Below, piece by piece: positions 33,174 to 41,609 of a stretch of 64,000 nucleotides of DNA. The stretch comes from Arthrobacter saudimassiliensis. GTDB taxonomy: Bacteria > Actinomycetota > Actinomycetes > Actinomycetales > Micrococcaceae. The stretch covers positions 124,001 to 188,000 of the forward strand of contig LN483072.1 in assembly GCA_900016675.1 (NCBI GenBank). The letters are read 5' to 3'. Position numbers and translations under genes: made by a program. Under the pieces are notes generated by a model. The model had not been told where the DNA came from. It saw nothing but the letters and a program-made list of their open reading frames with translations, and searched no databases. Position 1 is the stretch's first letter. Each line of letters starts with the position of its first letter.

Positions 33174-34224
33174 CGGTCTCCTTCGGTTGGGGGTCAGGGG
33201 TCGGGGTCGGAGCTGCTGCCGCGGCAGCGTCGGCCAGGCGGCGGCGCAGTGCGCGGACGGAGTGTCCGGCGCGGCGCAGGCGCCGGCCGGCGTACGGCAC
33301 TCCCCCGCGCAGCCGCCAGTACAGGGCCGCCCAGATGCACACGGCGCGTTCCGCGGTCCAGGCCGGCGCCCAGAGCGCCGCCGTCGGCGGATAGACGGCG
33401 GTGCCGCCGGCGCGGCGTCGGCCCGTCTCGGCGACGGCGACCGCCGCGGCGGCCAGGGCGGCGAGCCGTCGGGGCCGGCGCAGCCCGGAGAGGATCAGCG
33501 GCAGCAGCGACAGTTCAGTCATCAGCCGGGCGGGCTGGGCGAAGCTGTCGTAGGCCTGCCGGACGCGCTGGCCGCGGAAGTGCCGGGAACTGCACGGCAG
33601 ACGGGGAACGAAGAGGTCATCGGCGCGCAGCTCGGTGCCGCCGGCGGCCCGGACGGTGCGCAGCAGTTCGAGGTTCTCGAAGAGCACGTTGCCGTCGTAC
33701 CCGCCGGTGCCCTCCAGCACCGCCCGGCGCACCGCCACCGTGCCGGGGTAGTCCGAGCCGAGGGCCCGGTTGATCAGGCTGCGGGCGGTGTCCCAGCGGA
33801 CATGCCAGGCCGGGGTGCCGATGAAGTGGTTCTGCGGGCGCACGACGTCGGCCCGGCCCAGCCCGGCCACCACCTGTTCCAGTGCCGCCCGGGTGTACCG
33901 CACGTCGTCGTCGGCAATCACCACGCAGGGCGCGGTGGCCTGCCGCAGGCCGGTGAGCACTCCGGCCACCTTGCCGTTGAGCACGCCCAGCGGATCCGGC
34001 GGCAGGTGCCGGACGGCGGGCGGAAAGGCGCGGGCGTGCGCGGCGAACCGGTCCGGGTCCGACCCGTCGATGACGGTCACCGGCAGCCAGCGGCTGAGCC
34101 GGGTGAGGTAGTCGGCCAGCTCGGCCAGCCCGGCGTCGTCGGCCCATTTCAGGGGCAGGATGTACTCGGCGTCGGCGAGGTCGGGGGCCGGCTTCACGGG
34201 TGCTGGTGTTCCTTTCCGGTGCAT
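33121..34224 (-). CDS. Glycosyltransferase family 2-like protein
   Basis: 367 residues. A GT-A domain (about 20-230) shows the acidic metal/nucleotide-sugar motif CVVIADDDVRYT, then ..GTVAVRRAVLEGTGGYDGNVLFEN... The second half has hydrophobic stretches (LSLLPLILSGLRR, AVCIWAALYWRLRGG) suggesting membrane association, then a Pro/Thr-rich tail. Acceptor unknown. Its 3' end overlaps the P450 start, so the two genes are coupled; together they may modify a lipid, for example a hydroxylated fatty acyl chain that is then glycosylated. That link is inference. Confidence 0.75.
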   Translation of the reverse strand: MHRKGTPAPVKPAPDLADAEYILPLKWADDAGLAELADYLTRLSRWLPVTVIDGSDPDRFAAHARAFPPAVRHLPPDPLGVLNGKVAGVLTGLRQATAPCVVIADDDVRYTRAALEQVVAGLGRADVVRPQNHFIGTPAWHVRWDTARSLINRALGSDYPGTVAVRRAVLEGTGGYDGNVLFENLELLRTVRAAGGTELRADDLFVPRLPCSSRHFRGQRVRQAYDSFAQPARLMTELSLLPLILSGLRRPRRLAALAAAAVAVAETGRRRAGGTAVYPPTAALWAPAWTAERAVCIWAALYWRLRGGVPYAGRRLRRAGHSVRALRRRLADAAAAAAPTPTPDPQPKETDDRPQTAHARQLSRIPA

Positions 34225-34295
34225 CTGGTCCCCTGGTGAGGGGCCTGGTCGGGTGGCGGCGGTCGGGCCGGGCGGTCGGCCCGGGCGGTCGGGCC

Positions 34296-34317
34296 GGGCG
34301 GCGCCGCAGCGCCGCCC
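34296..34317 (-). terminator. Hairpin after the manganese catalase gene
   Basis: A perfect 9-bp stem GGGCGGCGC / GCGCCGCCC with CGCA loop, 16 bases after the catalase stop. Adjacent direct repeats CGGGCGGTCGG make the stretch internally repetitive. Confidence 0.5.
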
Positions 34318-34332
34318 GTCTCCGGCCTGGTG

Positions 34333-35214
34333 CTATTCCTTCTTCATCTTGTCCTGCACGACGCCGGCGGCCTTTTCCATGGTGTTGGGCAGGTCGGTGG
34401 TGCCGTAGTACCGGGCGTCCGGACGGGTGACGTCCGGCATGGGTGCCGTGGTGGTGGGCCCGTCGTGGTAGCTGAATTCGCCGTGTCCGTCGGGGGTGGG
34501 GCCGGAGGCCCAGCGGCCTTCCGCGGCGGCCGGGCCGTTGGAGAAGTTCAGGTACTGGTAGGACACCTCACGGGCCTCGTTCTTCAGCGGGAAGTTGCTC
34601 GGCACCGGCAGGGCCTCCATGCCTTCGGCCTGCAGCTCCATGGCGGCGGCGGTCCACTGGTTCTGGTGCATGGTGTCGCGGGCCAGCAGGAAGGAGAGCA
34701 GGTCCCGCACGCCGTGGTCATCGGTCATGTGGTAGAGCCGGGCGACCTGGACGCGACCCTGCATTTCGGCGTTCGCGTTGGAGGTGAAGTCGGCCAGCAG
34801 GTTGCCGCTGGCGGTGATGTAGCTGCCCTGCCAGGGGTTGCCGTTGGAGTCGGCCGCGCGGGCGCCGGCGCCGGCGACAATCGCCTGCTGCACGTCCTGC
34901 CCGCCGATCACGGCGGCGACGGCGGGATCATCCTGGGTGGAGCCGCGGGACACGCCCAGCGGGTCCTTTTCGAGCAGCTGGGCGATCATGATGGCAAGCA
35001 TTTCGACGTGGCCCATCTCCTCCGCGGCGATGCCGTAGAGCAGGTCCCGGTACTTGCCGGGAAGATGTGAGTTCCATGCCTGGAAGCCGTACTGCATGGC
35101 CACCGTGATTTCGCCGTACTGCCCGCCGAGCACCTCCTGCAGTTTGCGGGCGAAGACGGCGTCGGGCTGATCGGGGACGGTCTTGAATTGGAGTTCCTGC
35201 TTGTGGAAAAACAT
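34333..35214 (-). CDS. Manganese catalase
   Basis: 293 residues, a four-helix-bundle di-manganese catalase that destroys H2O2. Metal ligands are in the expected places: Glu in GGQYGEITVAMQY, Glu and His in IAAEEMGHVEM, Glu in NANAEMQGRVQ and His in RDTMHQNQW. The tail (..DVTRPDARYYGTTDLPN..) is also typical. ATG 35214 follows AGGAGGAAATTGC. It stands alone, divergent from the S10 peptidase; a link with the H2O2-dependent P450 next door is possible but not shown. Confidence 0.93.
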   Translation of the reverse strand: MFFHKQELQFKTVPDQPDAVFARKLQEVLGGQYGEITVAMQYGFQAWNSHLPGKYRDLLYGIAAEEMGHVEMLAIMIAQLLEKDPLGVSRGSTQDDPAVAAVIGGQDVQQAIVAGAGARAADSNGNPWQGSYITASGNLLADFTSNANAEMQGRVQVARLYHMTDDHGVRDLLSFLLARDTMHQNQWTAAAMELQAEGMEALPVPSNFPLKNEAREVSYQYLNFSNGPAAAEGRWASGPTPDGHGEFSYHDGPTTTAPMPDVTRPDARYYGTTDLPNTMEKAAGVVQDKMKKE

Positions 35215-35456
35215 GCAATTTCCTCCTGGCCTTGGGTGACCCGGCCCATACGTGGCCCGTTGAGGCGGCCAGCCGGATCGGTGTCCCCAACCTAGCCATG
35301 CGGTCCACCCGTGGGAAGGGTCATCAGCAAGCTTATTACTTCCGGCGAGGACTTCGGGTGCGCGGGCTTGACTGCGGCGTGCCGTTGACGACACTGCGGA
35401 CACTGCACCGCGACTGCCGCGACGTTGCCGACACGGCGTCCGGCTAGGCTGTCGCC

Positions 35457-37034
35457 ATGTCTGAGCACCTTCCCGCCCCGTCCTCCCAGCCTGCCGCCGG
35501 CTCCGGCGACGCTTCGTCCTCCCCGGCGGCCGACGTCGGCGGCACAGCTGCTCGCGCCCCGCACCCCGCCGCCGGCCCCGCCCCCCCCCCCGCCGACGTC
35601 GGCCCGGCCCAGGTCACCGACGACCTGGCCGTGCGCCGTCACGTGCTGCCCTCGGGGTTGGCCTACACCACCACCGCCGGGCGGATCGTGTTCCGCCGCG
35701 AGGAGACCAAGGACGGCCTGGCGGACGGCTTCCGGCCCAAGGCGGAGATCTTCCTGACCGCCTACACCGCCGACCGCGACCCTGCCGAGGGAACCGCCTC
35801 CCCCAACCCGCGCCCGGTGGTGTTCGCGTTCAACGGCGGGCCCGGCTCGTCGTCGGTCTGGCTGCACCTGGGCCTGCTGGGCCCGAGGATGGTGGACTCG
35901 GGCGACGTCGGCGCCCTGACCCCGGCACCTTACGGCCTGGTCGACAACCCGGAGACGCTGCTGGAGCATGCCGACCTGGTGATGATCGATCCGGTGAACA
36001 CCGGTTTCTCCCGTGTGGTGGACGGCAACCAGGCCGACGAGTTCCATGCCTTCGAGCAGGACCGGGACCTGGTGGCCGAGGTGATCCGGCTCTGGACCAC
36101 GCGCAACAACCGGTGGCTGAGCCCGAAGTACCTGGTCGGCGAGTCCTACGGCACGCTGCGCGCGGTCGCCGTCGCCGGCCGACTGTTCGAGGCCTACGGG
36201 ATGGCGGTCAACGGGCTGGGCCTGATCTCCACGGTGCTGAACCTGGCGACGCTGGATTTCGCGCCCGGCCGGGACACCCCGTACGCGCTGCACCTGCCCA
36301 CCTACGCGGCGATCGCGCACTATCACGGCCGACATCCGGGCCGGGAGCTGGCCGACGTCGTGCGAGAGGCCGAGGAGTACGCGGCCCGCGACTACGGCTA
36401 CGCGCTGACGCAGGGCGCGCGGCTCACGGCGGAGGAGTTCGACGGCGTGGTGGCGCGGCTGGCGGAGCTGACGACCCTTGATCCGGGTTTCATCCGGCGG
36501 ACCAACCTGCGCTGGGACTACGCGCAGTTTTCCGCCGAGCTGCTGCGGGATCAGCACCTGTCGGTGGGGCGGATCGACGGGCGGTTCACGGCGCCGGCGG
36601 AGGATCCGCAGGCCTCGATCAACTGGGACGATCCCAGCCTGGCCGCGATCAACGGCCCCTACGCTGCGGCCATCAACCACTATCTGCGCGCCGAGCTGGG
36701 CTACGAGAACGACCTGCCCTATGAGGTGCTCAGCGGACGGGTGCAGCCGTGGAGCTACCGGCAGTTCGAGGGCGTGCCGGTGGATGTCACCAAGACGCTG
36801 GAGCGGTTGATGGCGCACAACCCGTCCCTGCGGGTGCACGTCGACTACGGGTATTACGACGGCGCGACGCCGCACTTCGCCGCCGAGTACGTGTGGGCGC
36901 ATATGCGGCTGACCGACGAGGCGCGGGCAAGGTTCACCCACCACTATTACGAGGCCGGCCACATGATGTACGTGCAGCCGGAGGCCCGGCGGGCGCAGTT
37001 GGCGGCGCTGGCGGAGTTCGTGGCGCCGCGGTAG
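35457..37034 (+). CDS. Peptidase S10 (serine carboxypeptidase-like)
   Basis: 525 residues. FNGGPGSSSVWLHLG is the oxyanion/substrate loop, VGESYGTLRAVAVAG holds the nucleophilic Ser, HVDYGYYDGATP the Asp and HYYEAGHMMYV the His of the catalytic triad. No signal peptide is present (the first 50 residues are Ala/Pro-rich), so it is probably cytosolic, like many actinobacterial S10 homologues. A run of ten C residues lies within the N-terminal linker at about 35580 and could slip in replication. Confidence 0.88.
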   Translation: MSEHLPAPSSQPAAGSGDASSSPAADVGGTAARAPHPAAGPAPPPADVGPAQVTDDLAVRRHVLPSGLAYTTTAGRIVFRREETKDGLADGFRPKAEIFLTAYTADRDPAEGTASPNPRPVVFAFNGGPGSSSVWLHLGLLGPRMVDSGDVGALTPAPYGLVDNPETLLEHADLVMIDPVNTGFSRVVDGNQADEFHAFEQDRDLVAEVIRLWTTRNNRWLSPKYLVGESYGTLRAVAVAGRLFEAYGMAVNGLGLISTVLNLATLDFAPGRDTPYALHLPTYAAIAHYHGRHPGRELADVVREAEEYAARDYGYALTQGARLTAEEFDGVVARLAELTTLDPGFIRRTNLRWDYAQFSAELLRDQHLSVGRIDGRFTAPAEDPQASINWDDPSLAAINGPYAAAINHYLRAELGYENDLPYEVLSGRVQPWSYRQFEGVPVDVTKTLERLMAHNPSLRVHVDYGYYDGATPHFAAEYVWAHMRLTDEARARFTHHYYEAGHMMYVQPEARRAQLAALAEFVAPR

Positions 37035-37090
37035 TCGGCGCAGGGCGGGGTTGGACGGGCGTCGCGGACGGGCGGCGTCACGGACGGGCG

Positions 37091-37394
37091 GCGCCACCAT
37101 CCAGCTTCCGCTGCCAGTTTGTGCACTTGCTGCCATTGCGAACCGGCAGCAGCTGCCCAAACCGGCAGCTCGACGTCGACGGTCCCGGGCGCCAGCGGGC
37201 TGGAACCTGGCCGGGGCGGCGTTGGGCGGGCGGCGGCGTCGCGGGCGGCGCCGCCGACGATCAGCGCCACTATCCAGCTTCCGCTGCCGGTTTGTGCACT
37301 TGCTGCCATTGCGTACCGGCAGCAGCTGCCCTAACCGGCAGCGCGACGTCGACGGTCCCGGGCGCCAGCGGGCTGGGACCCTTGCCGGGGCGGC
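37091..37394. repeat. Tandem pair of ~130-bp intergenic elements
   Basis: Two copies, 37091-37220 and 37264-37394, start to start 173 bases. They match almost base for base, with only scattered single changes. Each holds GCTGCC(A/G)GTTTG near its start and (A/T)AACCGGCAGC 40 bases later, so the RNA could fold into a hairpin, plus a further ACCGGCAGC box and a GACGTCGAC palindrome. The 368-base gap holds no gene. Confidence 0.8.
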
Positions 37395-37402
37395 TCCGCC
37401 GG

Positions 37403-37723
37403 TTAGTGGGCCGCGCCGGTCTCGACGAGCAGCACGCCGCCGACGATCAGCGCCACCCCGAGCCCCATCACCCAGGTGAAGGGTTCCTTGAAGATCACCC
37501 GGCTGAGCACGGCCGTCAGCGCGACGCCGGCGGCCGCCCACAGTCCGTAGGCGATGCCGAGGGGCATGCCCAGGGCCAGGACGACGGCGAGCAGGCTGAA
37601 TGCGGCCAGATAGCCGGCGACCACGGCGATGTACCAGCGCCGGGAGCCGCCTGTCGCGGCGCGCAGCGACAGCGTGGCACCGACCTCGGCGAGAATCGCG
37701 ACGGCGAGCAGGATCCACTGCAT
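37403..37723 (-). CDS. Small multidrug resistance (SMR) transporter subunit 1
   Basis: 106 residues, four helices. MQWILLAVAILAEVGATLSLRA carries the membrane Glu (Glu13, equal to EmrE Glu14) that binds protons and cationic drugs. It overlaps the upstream SMR gene by TGATG, so the two are co-translated. Such pairs (EbrAB, YkkCD type) form heteromeric exporters in opposite orientation in the membrane. Confidence 0.9.
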   Translation of the reverse strand: MQWILLAVAILAEVGATLSLRAATGGSRRWYIAVVAGYLAAFSLLAVVLALGMPLGIAYGLWAAAGVALTAVLSRVIFKEPFTWVMGLGVALIVGGVLLVETGAAH

Positions 37724-38250
37724 CAGTGCGCTCCCTCCGACCGGTCGGACCCAGGGGCGCGGTGAGAGGCCTCGCCTCCGTCGCGTCCGCCGGAACCGCC
37801 GCCGCGCCCGCCACCGGAGCCGCCGTCGCGCCCGCCTCCGTCGTGTCCCCCGGAGCCGCCGCCGCGCCCACCGCCGGAGCCGCCACCGGAACCGCCGCCG
37901 TCACGCCCGGCACCGTGCCCCGTGGGTTCGGTGCGGCTGGCGGCCGCCTGCGAGCCGAGCTCGACGCACAGCACGCCCGCCATGATCAGCACGATGCCGG
38001 CGCCCATCACCCAGGTCATCGGTTCATCGAAGATAAGGGTCGACAGCACCGCCGTGAGGGCGACGCCGCTGGCCGCCCAGAAGCCGTAGGCGGCGCCGAG
38101 CGGCATTCCCTGGCGCAGTGCTCCGGCAAGCATGATGAACGCCGTGAGGTACGCGGCCGCGGTCACCGCGTACAGGCCCGGCATCTCCAGTGCCGCCTTG
38201 AGCGTCAGCGACCCGGTCACTTCGGCCGCGACGGCGGCGCAGAGCATCAT
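37723..38250 (-). CDS. SMR transporter subunit 2 with long Gly-rich tail
   Basis: 175 residues. The first 105 are a normal four-helix SMR protein (AAVAAEVTGSLTLKAA with the essential Glu). The last 70 are an unusual hydrophilic tail of repeats such as GGGSGGGRGGGSGG with Arg, Asp and His, ending ..GSDRSEGAH. The tail is low-complexity, encoded by a GC-rich slippage-prone stretch, and absent from the partner subunit. Paired with the gene at 37403-37723. Confidence 0.88.
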   Translation of the reverse strand: MMLCAAVAAEVTGSLTLKAALEMPGLYAVTAAAYLTAFIMLAGALRQGMPLGAAYGFWAASGVALTAVLSTLIFDEPMTWVMGAGIVLIMAGVLCVELGSQAAASRTEPTGHGAGRDGGGSGGGSGGGRGGGSGGHDGGGRDGGSGGGRGGGSGGRDGGEASHRAPGSDRSEGAH

Positions 38251-38298
38251 CCAGCCCTTGATGGGGTTCCTCCTTGGGTGCTGCGGTACGGCAACGGG

Positions 38299-38799
38299 TC
38301 AGCGGGTGGCGAAGTGCACCCAGACGCCGATGATCCACGCGGTGCCCGCGGCCAGGGCCAGCGCGAGCTCCGCCAGCATGCCGAGGCCGGTGGCCTTCAG
38401 GGCGGCCCAGCTCGACGACGCCGCGGCGGCCAGGTTCCGCTGGCGCACGAATTCGCTGGCCAGCAGCCCGCCGGCGAAGCCGACCACCAAGCCGACTACG
38501 GGGATGAGGAACATGCCGACGACGCCGGCCACCAGTCCGACCAATACCGAACGGTTGGGGATCTGCCGCTGCTTCAGCTTCCGGCCGGTGAGCACGGCGC
38601 TGGCGGACATCCCGGCGAGCGCGAACAGCGTGCCGAAGGCGAAGGACCACCAGCCGGCACCGCTGCTGACTCCGATGGCCCAGCCGAGGAAGGCCAGCAG
38701 GATCAGGATGCTGCCCGGCAGCACCGGCACCACAATGCCGGCCACGCCGACGGCGATCAGCACTCCGGCGGCAAGGGTCACGATCAGATCGGCATCCAT
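38299..38799 (-). CDS. DUF456 family membrane protein
   Basis: 166 residues with five hydrophobic helices. VGVAGIVVPVLPGSILILLAFLGW is the DUF456 signature (Val-x-Pro-Gly repeats). Function unknown. It lies 48 bases upstream of the SMR pair in the same direction and could be in the same transcript. Confidence 0.88.
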   Translation of the reverse strand: MDADLIVTLAAGVLIAVGVAGIVVPVLPGSILILLAFLGWAIGVSSGAGWWSFAFGTLFALAGMSASAVLTGRKLKQRQIPNRSVLVGLVAGVVGMFLIPVVGLVVGFAGGLLASEFVRQRNLAAAASSSWAALKATGLGMLAELALALAAGTAWIIGVWVHFATR

Positions 38800-39026
38800 C
38801 TCCCCAGTCTCGCATTCCGGCAGCTCGTCCCTCGCACCGGCGAGGCGTCGGGCAGCCGAGGGGCGTCGGGCCGCGCCGTCGGCATCCGGGCCGACCCACG
38901 CGGGGGTGAGGGCCTCTCCGCCGACCTGGTGTCAAGCCGTTCCGGAGCAGACATCCCCTTTCGCCGCTGTCAATAGTAAGCTTGCTGATTACCAGACAGT
39001 CACCGCACACTGCCAAGGAGGACACC

Positions 39027-40181
39027 ATGAGCTCGGATGCCACAGGAGGCCGGAACAGCGGCGGGGACCGGCGGAGCCGAAACCCGGACCCGGACGCGAC
39101 GCAGGCGATGCCGACGGAAGGATCGGGCGCCCATGTTGCGGAGCCGCCCACCGATGCCGGGCGGCCGACGGGACGGCGCGCCGCGGACAATGACGTGCCC
39201 GCCGGCGCAACGGACGGCGGCTACACCGACATCGACTACGGCGCGTTCCAGGAAGAGGACGCGCACGACGGCGCCACCCGGCGGCTGCCCGATGAGGCGC
39301 AGGAGCGCCGCGGCGCCGACTCCCCCACGGAGCGCATCTCCGACCGGGACCGGACCCGGGCCATGCCCCAGGCGGACGGCAACGCCCGCCCGTCATCCAT
39401 CAGTGCGGAACGGGATCCGCGCGACGGCGGCTACCGGGACGACGCCGGTGCCGCGGCCGACGGCGGGACGCGCGGCTCCGGCGGGGGCCGGGCCGGAGCT
39501 GTGCTCGGCGGAGCCGCTGGGGCGGGCGCCGGGGCCGGACGTGGCGGGCGCGATTCCGGTGACGGACGGCGGGACGCCGGGGATGCCGCCGTCGCCGCTC
39601 CCAACCGGGAGTCGCTCCTGCAGCGGGAGAAGGAGGCCTTCGGCGGCATGAAGTTCGGTGCGGCGTTCTTCGGCTGGCTCAGCGCCACCGGGATGCTCGT
39701 GCTGCTCTCGGCCCTCGCCGCAGCGATTGCGGCCGCCGTCGGACTGTCCAACAACGCCGACCTGGGGCAGGCCCTGAACCAGGTGGGTACCGACCAGTCC
39801 GCCGGTATTGCCGGCGCCATCATCGCGCTGGCGGTGCTGCTGATCGCCTACTTCGCCGGCGGGTACGTTGCCGGGCGGATGGCCCGCTTCAACGGCCTGA
39901 AGCAGGGCCTGGCGGTTTGGATCTGGGGGCTGATCATTTCCGCCGTCGTCATTGTGCTGGGGCTGATCTTCGGCAACGACATCAGCGCGCTGACCCAGGC
40001 GAATGCCCTCGCGCCGCTGCCGGAGTCCTTTGACGAGATCAACCCGATGACCTGGCTGACGGTCGGCCTGTCCCTGGCGGTGGCGCTGGTCGGCGCGCTG
40101 CTCGGCGGCCTGGCTGGCATGCGCTACCACCGCCGGATCGACAAGGCGGACTTCGGCCCGGTGGACGACGACCGGCGCTGA
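39027..40181 (+). CDS. Membrane protein with long disordered N-terminal region
   Basis: 384 residues. The first 195 are hydrophilic, rich in Gly, Asp, Arg and Thr and probably disordered. Then come four helices (about 215-370) with LLIAYFAGGYVAGRMARFNGLKQG between helices 2 and 3, a pattern of actinobacterial YrzE/TIGR04086-like proteins. Function unknown. ATG 39027 follows AAGGAGGACACC. A strong terminator follows. Confidence 0.75.
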   Translation: MSSDATGGRNSGGDRRSRNPDPDATQAMPTEGSGAHVAEPPTDAGRPTGRRAADNDVPAGATDGGYTDIDYGAFQEEDAHDGATRRLPDEAQERRGADSPTERISDRDRTRAMPQADGNARPSSISAERDPRDGGYRDDAGAAADGGTRGSGGGRAGAVLGGAAGAGAGAGRGGRDSGDGRRDAGDAAVAAPNRESLLQREKEAFGGMKFGAAFFGWLSATGMLVLLSALAAAIAAAVGLSNNADLGQALNQVGTDQSAGIAGAIIALAVLLIAYFAGGYVAGRMARFNGLKQGLAVWIWGLIISAVVIVLGLIFGNDISALTQANALAPLPESFDEINPMTWLTVGLSLAVALVGALLGGLAGMRYHRRIDKADFGPVDDDRR

Positions 40182-40201
40182 CCTAACGGAACACAGCCTT
40201 T

Positions 40202-40232
40202 GGGGCCTCCCGCCACTGCGGCGGGAGGCCCC
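40202..40232 (+). terminator. Rho-independent-type hairpin after 39027-40181
   Basis: A perfect 13-bp stem GGGGCCTCCCGCC / GGCGGGAGGCCCC with ACTGC loop, 20 bases after the stop codon, then CTGCAGTTT. Confidence 0.75.
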
Positions 40233-40252
40233 TGCAGTTTCGAGGCGCCCCC

Positions 40253-40420
40253 TTCCAGCTCCCCACGGCCCCCTCCAGATTGCACCTGTTCCTCCAGTTC
40301 CCCACGACCCCCTCCACCCTGCGCCCTTCCCTCCAGTCCCCCACGGCCCCGTCCACGTCGCCGCCTTCCCTCCAGTCCCCACGACTCCCTCCACCGTGTG
40401 CCTGTTCCTCCAGTTCCAGA
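40253..40420. repeat. Minisatellite of 36-39 bp units
   Basis: About four and a half tandem units starting at 40253, 40289, 40327, 40366 and 40405. Consensus core TTCCCTCCAGTCCCCCACG then GCCCCCTCCACC. Strong strand bias: almost no G on the plus strand apart from the ACG core. The unit length is near 39, so the opposite strand stays open as a Trp/Gly-rich repeat, but codon use and lack of a start argue against a gene. It lies between two converging genes. Confidence 0.75.
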
Positions 40421-40494
40421 CGGAGGGAACGGACAAAGTGGAGGGGCAGGATCCAAACCGGAGGGATCCAGGCCGTCCAGTGCCCACGCACGCC

Positions 40495-40532
40495 GAAGGG
40501 CCGGCACTCCGTTTCCGGAATGCCGGCCCTTC
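40495..40532 (-). terminator. Terminator-like hairpin of the convergent SDR gene
   Basis: Arms GAAGGGCCGGCA (40495-40506) and TGCCGGCCCTTC (40521-40532) with a partly paired centre, 84 bases after the SDR stop. Confidence 0.55.
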
Positions 40533-40615
40533 AGCCTGTCCGCGGCACAGGCGGGGTGGGGGTGCCCGCCGCAGCCGAGGCTCACGGGCCACCCGCGGCC
40601 GCCCGCCGTCGCCCG

Positions 40616-41524
40616 CTACGGGCTGGGGGTGCCGCCGTTGACGTTCAGGGTTTCACCGATCACGTAGCTGGATTCGGGCGATGCCAGGAACACATACGCC
40701 GGCGCGAGCTCGGTCGGCTGGCCGGCGCGGCCCAGCGGCACGCTCTGGCCAAACTCGGGCAGGTCTTCCTTGTTCTGGCCGTCGCTCGGCTGCAGCGGAG
40801 TCCAGAACGGGCCCGGCGCCACGGCGTTCACCCGGATGCCCTTAGGCGCCAGCTGCTGGCCCAGGCCCTTGGTGAAGTTGTTGATGGCCGCCTTCGTGCT
40901 GGCGTAGTCGAGCAGGTTCGCCGAGGGCATGTAGGCCTGGATCGAGGTGGTGTTGATGATGCTCGAGCCGGGCTGCAGATGCTTCAGCGCAGCCTTGGTG
41001 ATCCGGAAGAACGAGTAGATGTTCGTCTTGAACGTGTGGTCCAGCTGCTCGTCGGACAGGTCCTCGAGGTTGTCGATGGCGACCTGCTTGCCGGCGTTGT
41101 TCACCAGGATGTCGAGCCCGCCCAGGCCTGCGACGGCGTCCTCGACCAGCTGGGCGCAGTACTCGGCGTCCTTGATGTCGCCGGGCAGCTTCACCACCTT
41201 GCGGCCGGACTTTTCGATCGCCTCGGCGATGTGCTGGGCGTCCGGCTCCTCCTCGGGCAGGTAGGAGATCGCGACGTCGGCGCCTTCCCGGGCGAACGCG
41301 ATGGCCACCGCCGCGCCGATGCCGGAGTCGCCGCCGGTGATCAGCGCCTTGCGGCCTTCGAGCCGGCCGGTGCCGCGGTAGGTGTCCTCGCCGTGGTCGA
41401 CATGGGGGGTCATGTCCTTGTCCAGGCCGGGTTCGGGCTGGTCCTGCTCCGGCGGAGCGATCTTCGGGTACCGGGTCACCGGATCCTGGAACGTGTACTG
41501 ATCAGTCGAGTTGCCGTTGGTCAT
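40616..41524 (-). CDS. SDR oxidoreductase, general-stress YghA/YhdF type
   Basis: 302 residues. An N-terminal extension of about 55 residues (QYTFQDPVTRYPKIAPPEQDQPEPG) typical of YghA/YdaD/YhdF-like SDRs precedes ALITGGDSGIGAAVAIAF (cofactor loop), NNAGKQ and the catalytic Ser/Tyr/Lys (TTSIQAYMPS, YASTKAA). The group is stress-induced in many bacteria; NAD(P)-dependent substrate unknown. ATG 41524. Confidence 0.9.
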   Translation of the reverse strand: MTNGNSTDQYTFQDPVTRYPKIAPPEQDQPEPGLDKDMTPHVDHGEDTYRGTGRLEGRKALITGGDSGIGAAVAIAFAREGADVAISYLPEEEPDAQHIAEAIEKSGRKVVKLPGDIKDAEYCAQLVEDAVAGLGGLDILVNNAGKQVAIDNLEDLSDEQLDHTFKTNIYSFFRITKAALKHLQPGSSIINTTSIQAYMPSANLLDYASTKAAINNFTKGLGQQLAPKGIRVNAVAPGPFWTPLQPSDGQNKEDLPEFGQSVPLGRAGQPTELAPAYVFLASPESSYVIGETLNVNGGTPSP

Positions 41525-41609
41525 TCATGCCACCTCTCGGTAGATGTCCATTCGGGCCACTTACTACTGTAAGTATGCTTAGTACCCTACGCCCCGGTGG
41601 GGATGCGGC

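Noticed and set aside
35575-35592. Run of ten C within the S10 peptidase start as a phase-variable switch
   Set aside because: The run sits in a Pro/Ala linker and the frame is intact; there is no sign of alternative lengths, and homopolymer C is common in this GC range.
35292-37913. An 873-codon minus-strand frame across the S10 peptidase
   Set aside because: Antisense shadow of a gene with a complete catalytic triad; extends through the intergenic repeats with no codon bias.
38251-38298. Possible guanidine riboswitch before the SMR pair
   Set aside because: Only 48 bases separate the SMR genes from the upstream gene, too short for an aptamer.
40183-40491. Minus-strand frame of Trp/Gly repeats over the minisatellite
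   Set aside because: Openness follows from a repeat unit near a multiple of three; unit lengths vary (36, 38, 39, 39), which would break a selected frame, and no ribosome site is present.
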